Of a stretch of 64,000 bases of DNA, positions 7,939 through 15,828 are shown piece by piece. Source of the stretch: JABJAG01 sp965222215. GTDB taxonomy: Bacteria > Pseudomonadota > Alphaproteobacteria > UBA6615. A program made the translations under genes and the position numbers. Below the pieces are notes generated by a model. It worked only from the letters and a program-made list of their open reading frames with translations. It made no database searches and had not been told where the DNA came from. Location: contig OZ244931.1 in NCBI GenBank assembly GCA_965222215.1, positions 930,001 through 994,000 of the forward strand, read 5' to 3'. Position 1 is the first letter of the stretch. The number at the start of each line of letters is the position of its first letter.

Positions 7939-8940
7939 ATGACCGACCTCGAATACCGCAAACCCAGTGAGGCCGCGCTGACGCTGATGCGCGAGGGGCA
8001 CAACCACCCGGAGATGGTGGCGACGCTTGAAGAGATCGTCGCCGAGGGCGTACCGCCTGCCCCTGAGAACCATGACGGCGAGGTCGAGGACGTTAACGGG
8101 CTGGCGGTCACCCACCGCTTCGTCGAGGCGCCCGGCGAGAGCGAAACGGTGCGCTGGCACTTCACCGAGGCGGGTCCTACCGAAGATAAGAACGGCCCGA
8201 CGCTCGTGTTGATGCACGGCATCCCGCAGTCCTGGGCCATGTGGAGGCCGATCCTGCCGGAGCTGGCGAAGCACTTCCACTGCATCGCCATCGACCTGAA
8301 GGGCTACGGCCAGTCGGACAAGCGGCGCGGCGACTACCGGCATGAGGGCGCGGCCGCACAGGTCGTCTCACTGCTGGATACGATTGGCGTCGGGGACTTC
8401 CATCTGTTCAGCCATGACCGGGGCACGGTGCAGGCGGACTTCATCGCGGCAACACAGGGCACGCGGGTGAAGCGCTGGGTGCGCGGCTCCCAGCACCTGA
8501 TCCATTTCCACCCGGACCTCGCGCCCCAGGAAAACATGTTCACGGACATGGAGACCCGCGGGATTCTCCAGGACCCGGTGAAGATGTTCCAGTGGGGCTT
8601 CGGACGGCTGTGCAAGCACCCGGTCCCCAAGGCCGACGTGATCCGCGCAATCCAGGAATTCTCCCGCCCCGGCACTGGGCTCGCCGTCGAGCGCTATTTC
8701 CAGTCCTCGACCTTCCGCAAGGACTGGATCGAACGCCGCACCCGGCTGATCCCGGCCTGGCAGGCAGAGATCATGGTACTGCAGGGCTCCGACGAGCCGC
8801 CGATGCCGGTCGAGAACTACGAGGGGCTGGAGGAATGGCTACCCGGCGCGAAGGTCGAGCTGGTCGACGGCGGGCACTTCTACGTCGAGGAAAACCCGGC
8901 GGGCACGCTGGACAAGGTGATCCCGTTTTTTACGGACTGA
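7939..8940 (+). CDS. alpha/beta hydrolase with aspartate nucleophile (epoxide hydrolase/dehalogenase-like)
   Basis: Protein of 333 aa. The fold is shown by VLMHGIPQSWAMW (oxyanion region, about residues 90-102), IAIDLKGYGQSDKR, and the nucleophile elbow FSHDRGT with Asp160, where esterases would carry Ser. The His appears to be in VDGGHFYVEENP near the C-terminus. Asp at the elbow is typical of epoxide hydrolases, haloalkane dehalogenases and fluoroacetate dehalogenases; the HDRG arrangement resembles the last, but the second Arg of that motif is replaced. The ATG at 7939 follows the repeat; upstream codons belong to repeat sequence. About 70 residues precede the hydrolase core. Confidence 0.8.
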   Translation: MTDLEYRKPSEAALTLMREGHNHPEMVATLEEIVAEGVPPAPENHDGEVEDVNGLAVTHRFVEAPGESETVRWHFTEAGPTEDKNGPTLVLMHGIPQSWAMWRPILPELAKHFHCIAIDLKGYGQSDKRRGDYRHEGAAAQVVSLLDTIGVGDFHLFSHDRGTVQADFIAATQGTRVKRWVRGSQHLIHFHPDLAPQENMFTDMETRGILQDPVKMFQWGFGRLCKHPVPKADVIRAIQEFSRPGTGLAVERYFQSSTFRKDWIERRTRLIPAWQAEIMVLQGSDEPPMPVENYEGLEEWLPGAKVELVDGGHFYVEENPAGTLDKVIPFFTD

Positions 8941-8947
8941 GGTCGGT

Positions 8948-9415
8948 CTAGCCGCGCTCTTTCGTGATCTTCTCGAACGCTTTCAGCGTTTCGTCGCTGA
9001 CATAGTGCTCGATTCCTTCCGCGTCACGCTCGGCATTGCGGGCGCTGACCCCGATGGCGCGCAGGAAGTCGAGCACGACCTTGTGCCGTGCGCGTGACTT
9101 TTCCGCGAGCGCGAGGCCGTCATCGGTCAGGAAGATCGAGCGGTACGGACGCGACGTCACGAGCCCGTCGCGCTGCAGGCGTTTGACGACCTTGTTGACC
9201 GTGGCGTGGGAAACGCCGAAACGCTGCGCCAGCTCGGTGACCCGCGCTTCTCCGTAGGCGTTTATGAGGTCGTCGATCATCTCGACATAGTCCTCGGCCT
9301 TCTCCGTCTGCTGCGCCGTCCGGACACGCTCGAACTGGGCGGCCTGCCGGTCCGCATCCATCATCTCGTCGGCGTGCACGGCGGCATCGGGCGGCGGTTT
9401 TTCGCGCTCGGTCAT
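8948..9415 (-). CDS. mntR: manganese-responsive DtxR-family repressor MntR
   Basis: Protein of 155 aa, last in the metal ABC operon. The winged helix is clear: ARVTELAQRFGVSHATVNKVVKRLQRDGLV (about residues 57-86), then a wing PYRSIFLTDDG, then a metal-binding and dimerisation helix region HKVVLDFL..NAERDAEGIEHYVSDETL. The charged 35-residue N-terminal extension is common in alphaproteobacterial MntR. There is no SH3-like third domain, as expected for MntR rather than DtxR/IdeR. It likely represses the sit operon under high manganese by binding the palindrome at 13619-13640 (inference). Confidence 0.88.
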   Translation of the reverse strand: MTEREKPPPDAAVHADEMMDADRQAAQFERVRTAQQTEKAEDYVEMIDDLINAYGEARVTELAQRFGVSHATVNKVVKRLQRDGLVTSRPYRSIFLTDDGLALAEKSRARHKVVLDFLRAIGVSARNAERDAEGIEHYVSDETLKAFEKITKERG

Positions 9416-9572
9416 CGTTCGGGGTCCGCGTCGATGGCGCGCCGGGCGACAGTCGCCCGCGTGCGGGGCGTTGCGCGCGTATGGAGCAGGTCAATTCTCA
9501 TGAGAGGCGCAGAATGGCACCGGCGGCGAGTCCCATAAAGCGGGCAGGGCGGGACGGGATCGGCGGAAGAGG

Positions 9573-10508
9573 TCATGCGGCTTCCTGTCTGGCCACGCCG
9601 ATGCGGCTGCGGTGCGGGCCGAAAAGGCAGGCCAGCGCGAGGATCACGCCGGAAACCGCCGCGATCATGCCGGCCGCGCTGACGGCGTCCTGCGCGCCGA
9701 GCCAGAGCGGGCCGTAGCCGGCGAGGACGTAGCCGAGTACCGCCGAGAGGGTTGCGAATGCGATGGACCACCAGACCTGCCGGTCGAGCCGGTTCGTCAT
9801 AAGGCGCGCCGCGGCAGGCGGGCAGATGAACATGGCAACCACAATGATTGAGCCGACGGCGTCGAACGCGGCCACGGCCGCGATGGCGGCGGTGACGATG
9901 AGCCCCAAGCCGAGCGCGGTCGCCGGGATTCCGAGTGCCTGCGCAAAAGCCTCGTCGAAGGTGGCGATCTTCAGCCAGCGCCAGAAGACCAGCATCAGTG
10001 CGACGACCGATGCGCAAACCGCGGCGATGCGGATCAGTTCGTCAGGCAGACCCGTGAGCGCGCGCGCGTCGAGAAGCGAGTGCCAGCCCTCGGCCCGCAA
10101 CCAGATCAGCGATTCCAGGTTGCCCATCAGCGCGTGCTCGACGTCGAGATGAATCTGGCTGGTGTCGGTCTGTTCCAGGATAAGGACGCCCGCCGCGAAC
10201 ATCGTGGTGAAAACCACGCCCATCGCCGCGCCCGGTTCGATATTGCCGAGCCGCTTGACCGTTTCGATCAGGATAACCGCGACGATGGCGGCGCCCGCCG
10301 CGCCCAGCAGCATCGGGATGGCGGCAATCACGCCCGTGAGCAGGAACGCGGCCACGATTCCCGGCAGCACCACATGGCTGATCGCGTCGCCGATCAGCGC
10401 CTGCCGCCGCAGGATCAGGAAGTTTCCGGGCAGCGCACAGGCGATGGACGACAGGACCCCGATCAGGATTGGCGTCAGCGAGAACTGGACGAAATCCGCG
10501 CCCATCAT
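9573..10508 (-). CDS. sitD: manganese/iron ABC transporter permease SitD/MntD-like
   Basis: Protein of 311 aa with about eight or nine hydrophobic segments, ABC-3 family. Typical stretches are NFLILRRQALIGDAISHVVLPGIV near the N-terminus and AAIAAVAAFDAVGSIIVVAMFICPPAAARLMTNRL in the C-terminal half. It forms the membrane channel with the SitC-like protein. Its start overlaps the sitC stop by 4 nt (ATGA at 10508-10505), so translation is coupled; an ATG at 10505 is an alternative. A 157-bp gap without a gene separates it from mntR. Confidence 0.88.
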   Translation of the reverse strand: MMGADFVQFSLTPILIGVLSSIACALPGNFLILRRQALIGDAISHVVLPGIVAAFLLTGVIAAIPMLLGAAGAAIVAVILIETVKRLGNIEPGAAMGVVFTTMFAAGVLILEQTDTSQIHLDVEHALMGNLESLIWLRAEGWHSLLDARALTGLPDELIRIAAVCASVVALMLVFWRWLKIATFDEAFAQALGIPATALGLGLIVTAAIAAVAAFDAVGSIIVVAMFICPPAAARLMTNRLDRQVWWSIAFATLSAVLGYVLAGYGPLWLGAQDAVSAAGMIAAVSGVILALACLFGPHRSRIGVARQEAA

Positions 10509-11719
10509 GCGCTTTCCAGGGGGCGGGGCGGCCCGAGCCGGCGGTCGACTTCGGCGATTTCATCGGCGGTGAAGACGTCCTCAATAGGCGTCAACCCGTC
10601 GTAGCTGCCTGTCAGTCCCGCGGACTGATAGATTTCGCGCGCGACCTCCCAGCGGCGCTCGTCGCGCGAGACCTTCGCGGCCTGGGCGCGGCCCGCGTCC
10701 GTCGGCACGCCATCGGGCCGGACCAGGCCCTCGCGGGCCAGGAGGCGTAGTGTATAGGCCTCGCGAATAGGGTGTTGCGCTGCCAGGGACAGCAGGCCCT
10801 GACGCCGGTGGACGCGCGCCTGGAAGCGCCGGTATCGCAGGACCGCGGCAAGGACGCCGCGCCCGGGCGCGAACAGCAGCGAGAACAGGAACATCACCGC
10901 GGCGACAAGCACGATGATCGGGCCCGTCGGCAGGGCGGGCGCCGAGGCCGACAGCGCGGCGCCCAGATACCCGGCCACGCCCCCGAAGCCGCCGGCGATC
11001 CAGATGATCCGGCTCGACCGGTCCGTCCAGAACCGCGCCGTGACGGGGGGGATGATCAGCATCGCGACAATCAGGATCAGGCCCACGAGCTTCATCCCGA
11101 TCACTGTGACGGCCATGACGAGCCCCATGATGAGCAGGTCGATCCGGCGCACGTCGTATCCCAGGGCCGCGGCGTAGTCGCTGTCGAACGCCACCAGTGT
11201 CATCGGCCTGCGCATGATCCATGTCGCGAGCACGGCAAGGGTGCCGCCGGCGGCCACGATAGCGGCATCCTGGAAAAGCATCCCGGCGGTCGAGCCGAGG
11301 AGAAAACTTTCCAGCCCCGCCTGCCGCCCCGCGCTCATGGTCTGGATCACCGTCAGCAGCACGATTCCCACGCCGAAGGAGACACCGAGGACGGCACCGA
11401 TGGCGGCGTCCTCCGATAGCCGGGTGCGGCGCGCGATCCAGTCGATCAGCAGCAGACCGATCCAGGCCGAAACCGCGGCCCCGGCGAGAAGCCCGACGAG
11501 ACTGCGGCCGTCACCGCCCAGGGCGACCAGGACGATAAAGGCCAGGCCCACGCCCGGCAGCGTGGCATGTGCGATGGCGTCCGACACGAGGGCGCGCTTT
11601 CTCAGGAACAGGAATGTTCCCGCGGCACCTGCGGCGAAACCGAGAAGCCCGGCGCCGATCGCGACCAGCGCCGCGTTGTAGCCGGAATGCAGCAACAGGG
11701 CTTCGACGAACGGGCTCAT
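10505..11719 (-). CDS. sitC: manganese/iron ABC transporter permease SitC/MntC-like with C-terminal extension
   Basis: Protein of 404 aa, about 110 longer than its partner permease. Residues 1-290 are the ABC-3 permease (LFLRKRALVSDAIAHATLPG; KLVGLILIVAMLIIPPVTARFWTDR). Residues about 296-404 are soluble and look like a winged-helix/DtxR-like tail: HPIREAYTLRLLAREGLVRPDGVPTDAGR followed by charged helices ending GLTPIEDVFTADEIAEVDRRLG. Such tails are known on some Tro/Mnt-type permeases. The start is placed at 11719 from the ATGA overlap with the ATPase stop; the longer open frame upstream is ATPase sequence in another frame. Confidence 0.87.
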   Translation of the reverse strand: MSPFVEALLLHSGYNAALVAIGAGLLGFAAGAAGTFLFLRKRALVSDAIAHATLPGVGLAFIVLVALGGDGRSLVGLLAGAAVSAWIGLLLIDWIARRTRLSEDAAIGAVLGVSFGVGIVLLTVIQTMSAGRQAGLESFLLGSTAGMLFQDAAIVAAGGTLAVLATWIMRRPMTLVAFDSDYAAALGYDVRRIDLLIMGLVMAVTVIGMKLVGLILIVAMLIIPPVTARFWTDRSSRIIWIAGGFGGVAGYLGAALSASAPALPTGPIIVLVAAVMFLFSLLFAPGRGVLAAVLRYRRFQARVHRRQGLLSLAAQHPIREAYTLRLLAREGLVRPDGVPTDAGRAQAAKVSRDERRWEVAREIYQSAGLTGSYDGLTPIEDVFTADEIAEVDRRLGPPRPLESA

Positions 11720-12555
11720 CGTCCCAGGTTGGCGGCGGAAAGTTCGTCGAGGTGGGGGCTGGCGAGCCGGCCGCCATAGGTCGCCTGCAGGTTTTCGTTC
11801 GTGAAGGTGGTTTCCACCGGCCCTTCGGCGACCCGCCGTACGTTGATCAGGAAGACTTCGTCGAAGTATTCGCGCACCGTCGAGAGGTCGTGGTGCACGG
11901 AGACCACGGCCTTGCCTTCGGACTTCAGAAGCTTGAGGACGTCCACGATGGCGCGTTCCGTTGCGGCGTCGACCCCCGCGAACGGCTCGTCGAGCAGATA
12001 GAGGTCGGCGTCCTGCGCCAGTGCCCGAGCAAGAAAGACGCGCTGCTGCTGTCCGCCCGAAAGCTGGCCGATCTGGCGATGCGCGAAGTCCGCCATGCCG
12101 ACGCGGTCGAGGCACGCGAGCGCCTGCGCCTTCAACCGCCCCGACAGCCGGCCGAGCAGCCCGACCTTGCGGTAGAGGCCCATCTGGACGACGTCCATGA
12201 CCGAGGTCGGGAAATCCCAGTCGACGCTCGCCCGCTGGGGAACGTAGGCGATGCGCTCGCGCACGTTTTCGAGAGGCTGGCCAAAGACGAAAATCTCACC
12301 GGACAGGCGTGGAATCACCCCGAGTACGGCCTTCATGAGCGTGGATTTTCCGGCCCCGTTCGGCCCGATGATCGCCGACATGGCGTTCGCCGGGAACGTG
12401 GCGTCGACCGAGAACACGGCCGGTTTCTCGCCGTAGGAAACGGTGACGCCGCGCACGGCAAGGGCGGCATCGGTCGGGGCCGCGACCGTTTTTGCCGATT
12501 GCCCGTCCTGCGTGGCAATGGTGGGCCCGGCCGTTAGTGTCGTTCCGGGGTTCAT
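11716..12555 (-). CDS. sitB: manganese/iron ABC transporter ATP-binding protein SitB/MntB-like
   Basis: Protein of 279 aa. Walker A is GPNGAGKST, the signature is LSGGQQQRVFLARAL, Walker B is LYLLDEPFAGVD, and the switch His is in VSVHHDLSTV. VPQRASVDWDFPTSVMDVVQMGLY is typical of the Mn/Zn branch. It energises uptake by the SitC/SitD pair. The start at 12555 overlaps the stop of the binding-protein gene by 1 nt. A roughly 40-residue N-terminal stretch precedes the conserved ALAVRGVTVSY. Confidence 0.92.
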   Translation of the reverse strand: MNPGTTLTAGPTIATQDGQSAKTVAAPTDAALAVRGVTVSYGEKPAVFSVDATFPANAMSAIIGPNGAGKSTLMKAVLGVIPRLSGEIFVFGQPLENVRERIAYVPQRASVDWDFPTSVMDVVQMGLYRKVGLLGRLSGRLKAQALACLDRVGMADFAHRQIGQLSGGQQQRVFLARALAQDADLYLLDEPFAGVDAATERAIVDVLKLLKSEGKAVVSVHHDLSTVREYFDEVFLINVRRVAEGPVETTFTNENLQATYGGRLASPHLDELSAANLGR

Positions 12556-13523
12556 CAGTTCAAAAGCCCCCGCATGCCGGTCGGGGGCACCTTGCCGCCG
12601 AGTGCGCCGGCGATGGTCGTTGAGTTGTGATCGATCATGCCGACGTAGGTGCCTTCGTACGTCCCGGGCTCGCCCATGGCGTCGGAAAACAGCTCGCCGC
12701 CTATCCTGACCCGGTGGCCCCGGGCCTCCGCCCCCTCGATCAGCGCGCGTATGTTGCGTTCCGATACGGAGGTCTCTACGAAGACGGCGCGGATATCGCG
12801 CGCGACCAGCAGGTCGACAAGTTCGGCGATACGCTGCAATCCGGTTTCGGACTCGGTCGATATTCCCTGGATGCCGACGACTTCGAACCCATAAGCCCGG
12901 CCGAAATAGTTGAAGGCGTCGTGAGACGAAAGCACCACCCGGCTCCCGGCCGGAACGGTTGAAAGGGCGTTGTTCGTGTAACGGGCGAGCTGGTCCAGCT
13001 GCTCCAGGTAGGTCTCCGCATTGGCGCGGAAGGTCTCCGCGCCTTCGGGACGCGCGTCGATCAGGGCGTCGCGAACTCGGGCCACGGCGCGCGACCAGAG
13101 CGCCGGGTCCATCCACAGGTGCGGGTCGTACCGGCCCTCATAATCCTCGGATCCGATCAGCAGGTTCTCCGGAACGGCTTCGGCCACGGCGACAACGTTG
13201 CGGGACTCGCCGAGTTCGAGAAGGAAGTCTTCCATCTGCGCTTCGAGGTAGAGCCCGTTCCAAAGGACGAGGTCTGCCTTTGCCATGGCCACGATGTCCG
13301 TTCGGGTCTGGCGGTAGGCGTGCGGATCGACGCCCGGCCCCATCAGCGCCTTCACCTCGACTTCCTCGCCGCCGATCTCGGTCACCGCGTCGGCGATCAT
13401 GCCGGTCGTGGCCACCACGGTCAGCTTGTCGCGCGCGGCGGCCCGATCGGTGGGCAGCGCAACCGCCAGCAGTACGGCGATCGCGATCAGGGCTCTTTTC
13501 GTCAGACTCATTCGTTCCGTCAT
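12555..13523 (-). CDS. sitA: periplasmic manganese/iron-binding protein SitA/MntA-like
   Basis: Protein of 322 aa, first gene of the operon. The signal peptide is MTERMSLTKRALIAIAVLLAVALPTDRAAA, followed by KLTVVATTGMIADAVTEIGG. Cluster A-I metal ligands appear in order: His in DPHAYRQT, His in YDPHLWMDP, Glu in VFVETSVSERN and Asp in VGMIDHNS. The lack of a His-rich loop points to Mn/Fe rather than Zn. It captures the cation in the periplasm and hands it to SitCD. Confidence 0.92.
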   Translation of the reverse strand: MTERMSLTKRALIAIAVLLAVALPTDRAAARDKLTVVATTGMIADAVTEIGGEEVEVKALMGPGVDPHAYRQTRTDIVAMAKADLVLWNGLYLEAQMEDFLLELGESRNVVAVAEAVPENLLIGSEDYEGRYDPHLWMDPALWSRAVARVRDALIDARPEGAETFRANAETYLEQLDQLARYTNNALSTVPAGSRVVLSSHDAFNYFGRAYGFEVVGIQGISTESETGLQRIAELVDLLVARDIRAVFVETSVSERNIRALIEGAEARGHRVRIGGELFSDAMGEPGTYEGTYVGMIDHNSTTIAGALGGKVPPTGMRGLLN

Positions 13524-13570
13524 TGCCAGAGGCGCGAATGCGCGAGGCCCGGAAAACCCGGCTGACGTAA

Positions 13571-13599
13571 AGAATAATGGCCGATAAGCCAGTGGTCAA
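13571..13599 (-). promoter_or_regulatory. candidate sigma-70 promoter of the sit operon
   Basis: On the reverse strand TTGACC (13599-13594) is followed after 17 bp by TATTCT (13576-13571), about 48 bp before the sitA start at 13523. It is a good match by eye and was not tested. Confidence 0.45.
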
Positions 13600-13618
13600 T
13601 AAATCACATTGAACTTCA

Positions 13619-13640
13619 AAATGTAGCTACAGCTACATTT
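13619..13640. promoter_or_regulatory. 22-bp perfect palindrome, candidate MntR operator
   Basis: Arms AAATGTAGCT and AGCTACATTT are separated by AC, with no mismatch in 10 bp per arm. It lies 95 bp upstream of sitA and 20 bp upstream of the candidate -35. AT-rich palindromes of this length are typical DtxR/MntR boxes. mntR is in the same operon, which fits autoregulation (inference). The end of the neighbouring Gfo/Idh gene is at 13714, so the site serves only the sit operon. Confidence 0.55.
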
Positions 13641-13713
13641 ATAGGCACGGGCACGCCCTCTCGACCGATACCGGACCGGAAAAAGGACTTCGCCGGAAGG
13701 ATAGGCGGCGGTT

Positions 13714-14706
13714 TCAGACCGCCGTCGGCTGGCCGCTTTCCGCCGAGGTCGCGATGGCTTCGTGGATGGCCGCCGTATGGGCCATCTCATCGGGCGTAAA
13801 GAGGTATTCTTCCTGGCCCAGGCACGCTGCGGCGAAATTCTCATCGTTGGTGCGCAGCTGGGTGAAGATGTCCTTGTATTCGAGCTCGATCTCTTCGGTA
13901 TGGCCGCCGGACTCTTCCGGCTTGCCCGCGCCGAAGCAGGTCACGACCTTGTTCGTATCCATCCAGCCGTTGGCCCGCGCCCAGCCTTCCGATCCCATGA
14001 CGTGCATATGGAAAGAGGCGGGGGTGGTCATCAGGTTGCCGAGGTAGCCGGTGGCGCCGGATTCGAACTTCGTCAGGACCGAACCGACGTCGTTCTCGAT
14101 GATGCGGGATTCGAGCTGCGCGTAGACCTCACGCATGGGGCCGCCGTACCAGCACATGATGTCGATGATGTGCGCGCCGAAATGCACGATGCCGCCGGTC
14201 GGCGCTTCCTCGCGTGAGCGCCGCCAGCCCTCCACACCGAGCTGGCCCTGATGGCTCAGGTTGCCCTCGATATGGTGGACCTCACCGAGCTTGCCGCTCT
14301 CGATGATCTTCTTCATTTCCCACACGGCCGCGCCGTAGCGGTAGTTGTGGCCGATGCCTAGCGTCAGTCCGGCTTCCTGCATGGCTTTTGCCGCGCGCGT
14401 GCCGTCCGCCTTTTTCAGCGCGAAGGGTTTCTCCGTCAGAATGTGCTTGCCCGCTGCCGCGCCCGCGACGACCTGGTCGGCGTGCTGGGTGTGGGGCGTA
14501 ACGAGGACGATGGCATCGATGTCCGGGTCCTCGTAGGCGTCCTCGATGCGGTCCGTGAGCGCCAGTTCGTTCTCGTCGCAGAAGCCGCGCACGTTATCGG
14601 GTGCGAGGTCGACGGCGCGGGTGAATCGGATCTTGTCCGAACCCCTCGTGGCGGTGACGTGGTTCTGGCCCCACCAGCCGAGGCCGACGATTGCAGCGTT
14701 GATCAT
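13714..14706 (-). CDS. Gfo/Idh/MocA-family oxidoreductase
   Basis: Protein of 330 aa. The N-terminal Rossmann fold reads MINAAIVGLGWWGQNHV. The motif AGKHILTEKPFALKK holds the conserved EKP, where Lys is catalytic, and GHNYRYG and GIVHFGAHIIDIMCWYGG follow in the C-terminal alpha/beta domain. These enzymes are NAD(P)-dependent dehydrogenases of sugars, inositols or related diols. It is 21 bp downstream of a paralogue (14728-15687) and shares GLGWWGQ, TPHxxHxDQxVAGAAAGKH and the EKP block with it. The precise substrate is unknown. Confidence 0.88.
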   Translation of the reverse strand: MINAAIVGLGWWGQNHVTATRGSDKIRFTRAVDLAPDNVRGFCDENELALTDRIEDAYEDPDIDAIVLVTPHTQHADQVVAGAAAGKHILTEKPFALKKADGTRAAKAMQEAGLTLGIGHNYRYGAAVWEMKKIIESGKLGEVHHIEGNLSHQGQLGVEGWRRSREEAPTGGIVHFGAHIIDIMCWYGGPMREVYAQLESRIIENDVGSVLTKFESGATGYLGNLMTTPASFHMHVMGSEGWARANGWMDTNKVVTCFGAGKPEESGGHTEEIELEYKDIFTQLRTNDENFAAACLGQEEYLFTPDEMAHTAAIHEAIATSAESGQPTAV

Positions 14707-14727
14707 GAGTAATCCCCGAAGTCTGGG

Positions 14728-15687
14728 TCAGGCGACGTGTTCGCGCTGGCCGGATTTGAGCGAACGCGCCACGGCGTCGAGCGCCGCGACGTCCTGGATC
14801 ATGTCCGCGTTGGTGAAGCGGTACGCGGCGGTCCCGGCAATGGCGTCGGCGAAACCCTCGACGTTGGCGCGAACCGGGTCGACCGGATCGAGCTCGACCG
14901 TCTCGGGCTCTTCGCCGCGCATCCCGATGAGGAGAGTGTTCGGCCCGGTCGCTTTCACCCAGCCCTTCGAGCCGAGGACGTTCAGCATCCGCGTCTGGGC
15001 CGTGACCATAACGTTGCCCACGTAACCGGTGGCGCCGTTCTCGAACGTCAGCAAAGCCTGGGCCGAATCCCGCTCGATCACCCGGTCCACGGCCTGTGCA
15101 TAGACCTCTGAAATCGGTCCGGCATAGTGCTGGAACAGGTCGATGTAATGGCTGCCCATGTGCCACAGGCCACCGCCGGGCGCCTCGTCGGCGCTGTGCC
15201 GCCAGGTTTTGACCCCGGCGAGGGTGTCGTGGCTGAGATTACCTTCCAGATGCATGATCTCGCCAAGCTCGCCCGCATCGAGCATCGCCTTGATGCGGGT
15301 CTGGGCGGCGGCATAGCGCTGGTTATGACCAAGGCCGAGCTGGATGCCGGCGTCTTCGGCCGCCGCGACAGCGCGTTCTGCGTCGGCCTTGTTCAGGGCG
15401 AACGGCTTCTCGGTGAAAATGTGTTTGCCCGCCGCCGCCCCGGCAACGATCTGGTCGGTGTGCAGCGAGTGCGGCGTCACGAGAATAACCGCGTCGATGG
15501 CCGGATCGGTGAGGACGGCGTCGAAAGACTCGGCGATCGGTATGCCGAACTCATCCGATGTCGACTTCGCGACCTCGGCATCGATGTCCGCGATGGCGGT
15601 GATGGCGACCTTGCCGCTTTTTTTGTGGGTGGAACGCAGGTGCATCTGGCCCCACCAGCCCAGTCCGACGACAGCAACGTTGAGCAT
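14728..15687 (-). CDS. Gfo/Idh/MocA-family oxidoreductase, tandem paralogue
   Basis: Protein of 319 aa beginning MLNVAVVGLGWWGQMHLRSTHKK. FTEKPFALNK carries the EKP lysine; GHNQRYAAA and GGLWHMGSHYIDLFQHYAG are the substrate-domain marks. The ATG at 15687 follows a reverse-strand AGAGGGAAAC; the longer frame starting at 15807 begins with sequence unlike the family. It is the promoter-proximal gene of a two-gene operon with 13714-14706 and is divergent from the LLM flavoprotein gene at 15829, sharing about 140 bp of control region. Confidence 0.88.
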   Translation of the reverse strand: MLNVAVVGLGWWGQMHLRSTHKKSGKVAITAIADIDAEVAKSTSDEFGIPIAESFDAVLTDPAIDAVILVTPHSLHTDQIVAGAAAGKHIFTEKPFALNKADAERAVAAAEDAGIQLGLGHNQRYAAAQTRIKAMLDAGELGEIMHLEGNLSHDTLAGVKTWRHSADEAPGGGLWHMGSHYIDLFQHYAGPISEVYAQAVDRVIERDSAQALLTFENGATGYVGNVMVTAQTRMLNVLGSKGWVKATGPNTLLIGMRGEEPETVELDPVDPVRANVEGFADAIAGTAAYRFTNADMIQDVAALDAVARSLKSGQREHVA

Positions 15688-15828
15688 GTTTCCCTCTGAT
15701 ATCAACCGGTTAACAATTTTTCGGCTGTTTGCGCGACGTTCACGCTCACATTTTGAGACCAATTGGCATGTGATCTGCCGCCGCGTTTTCTGCGTGATAT
15801 CTACCATGAGACTTTACGGAGGATGACC

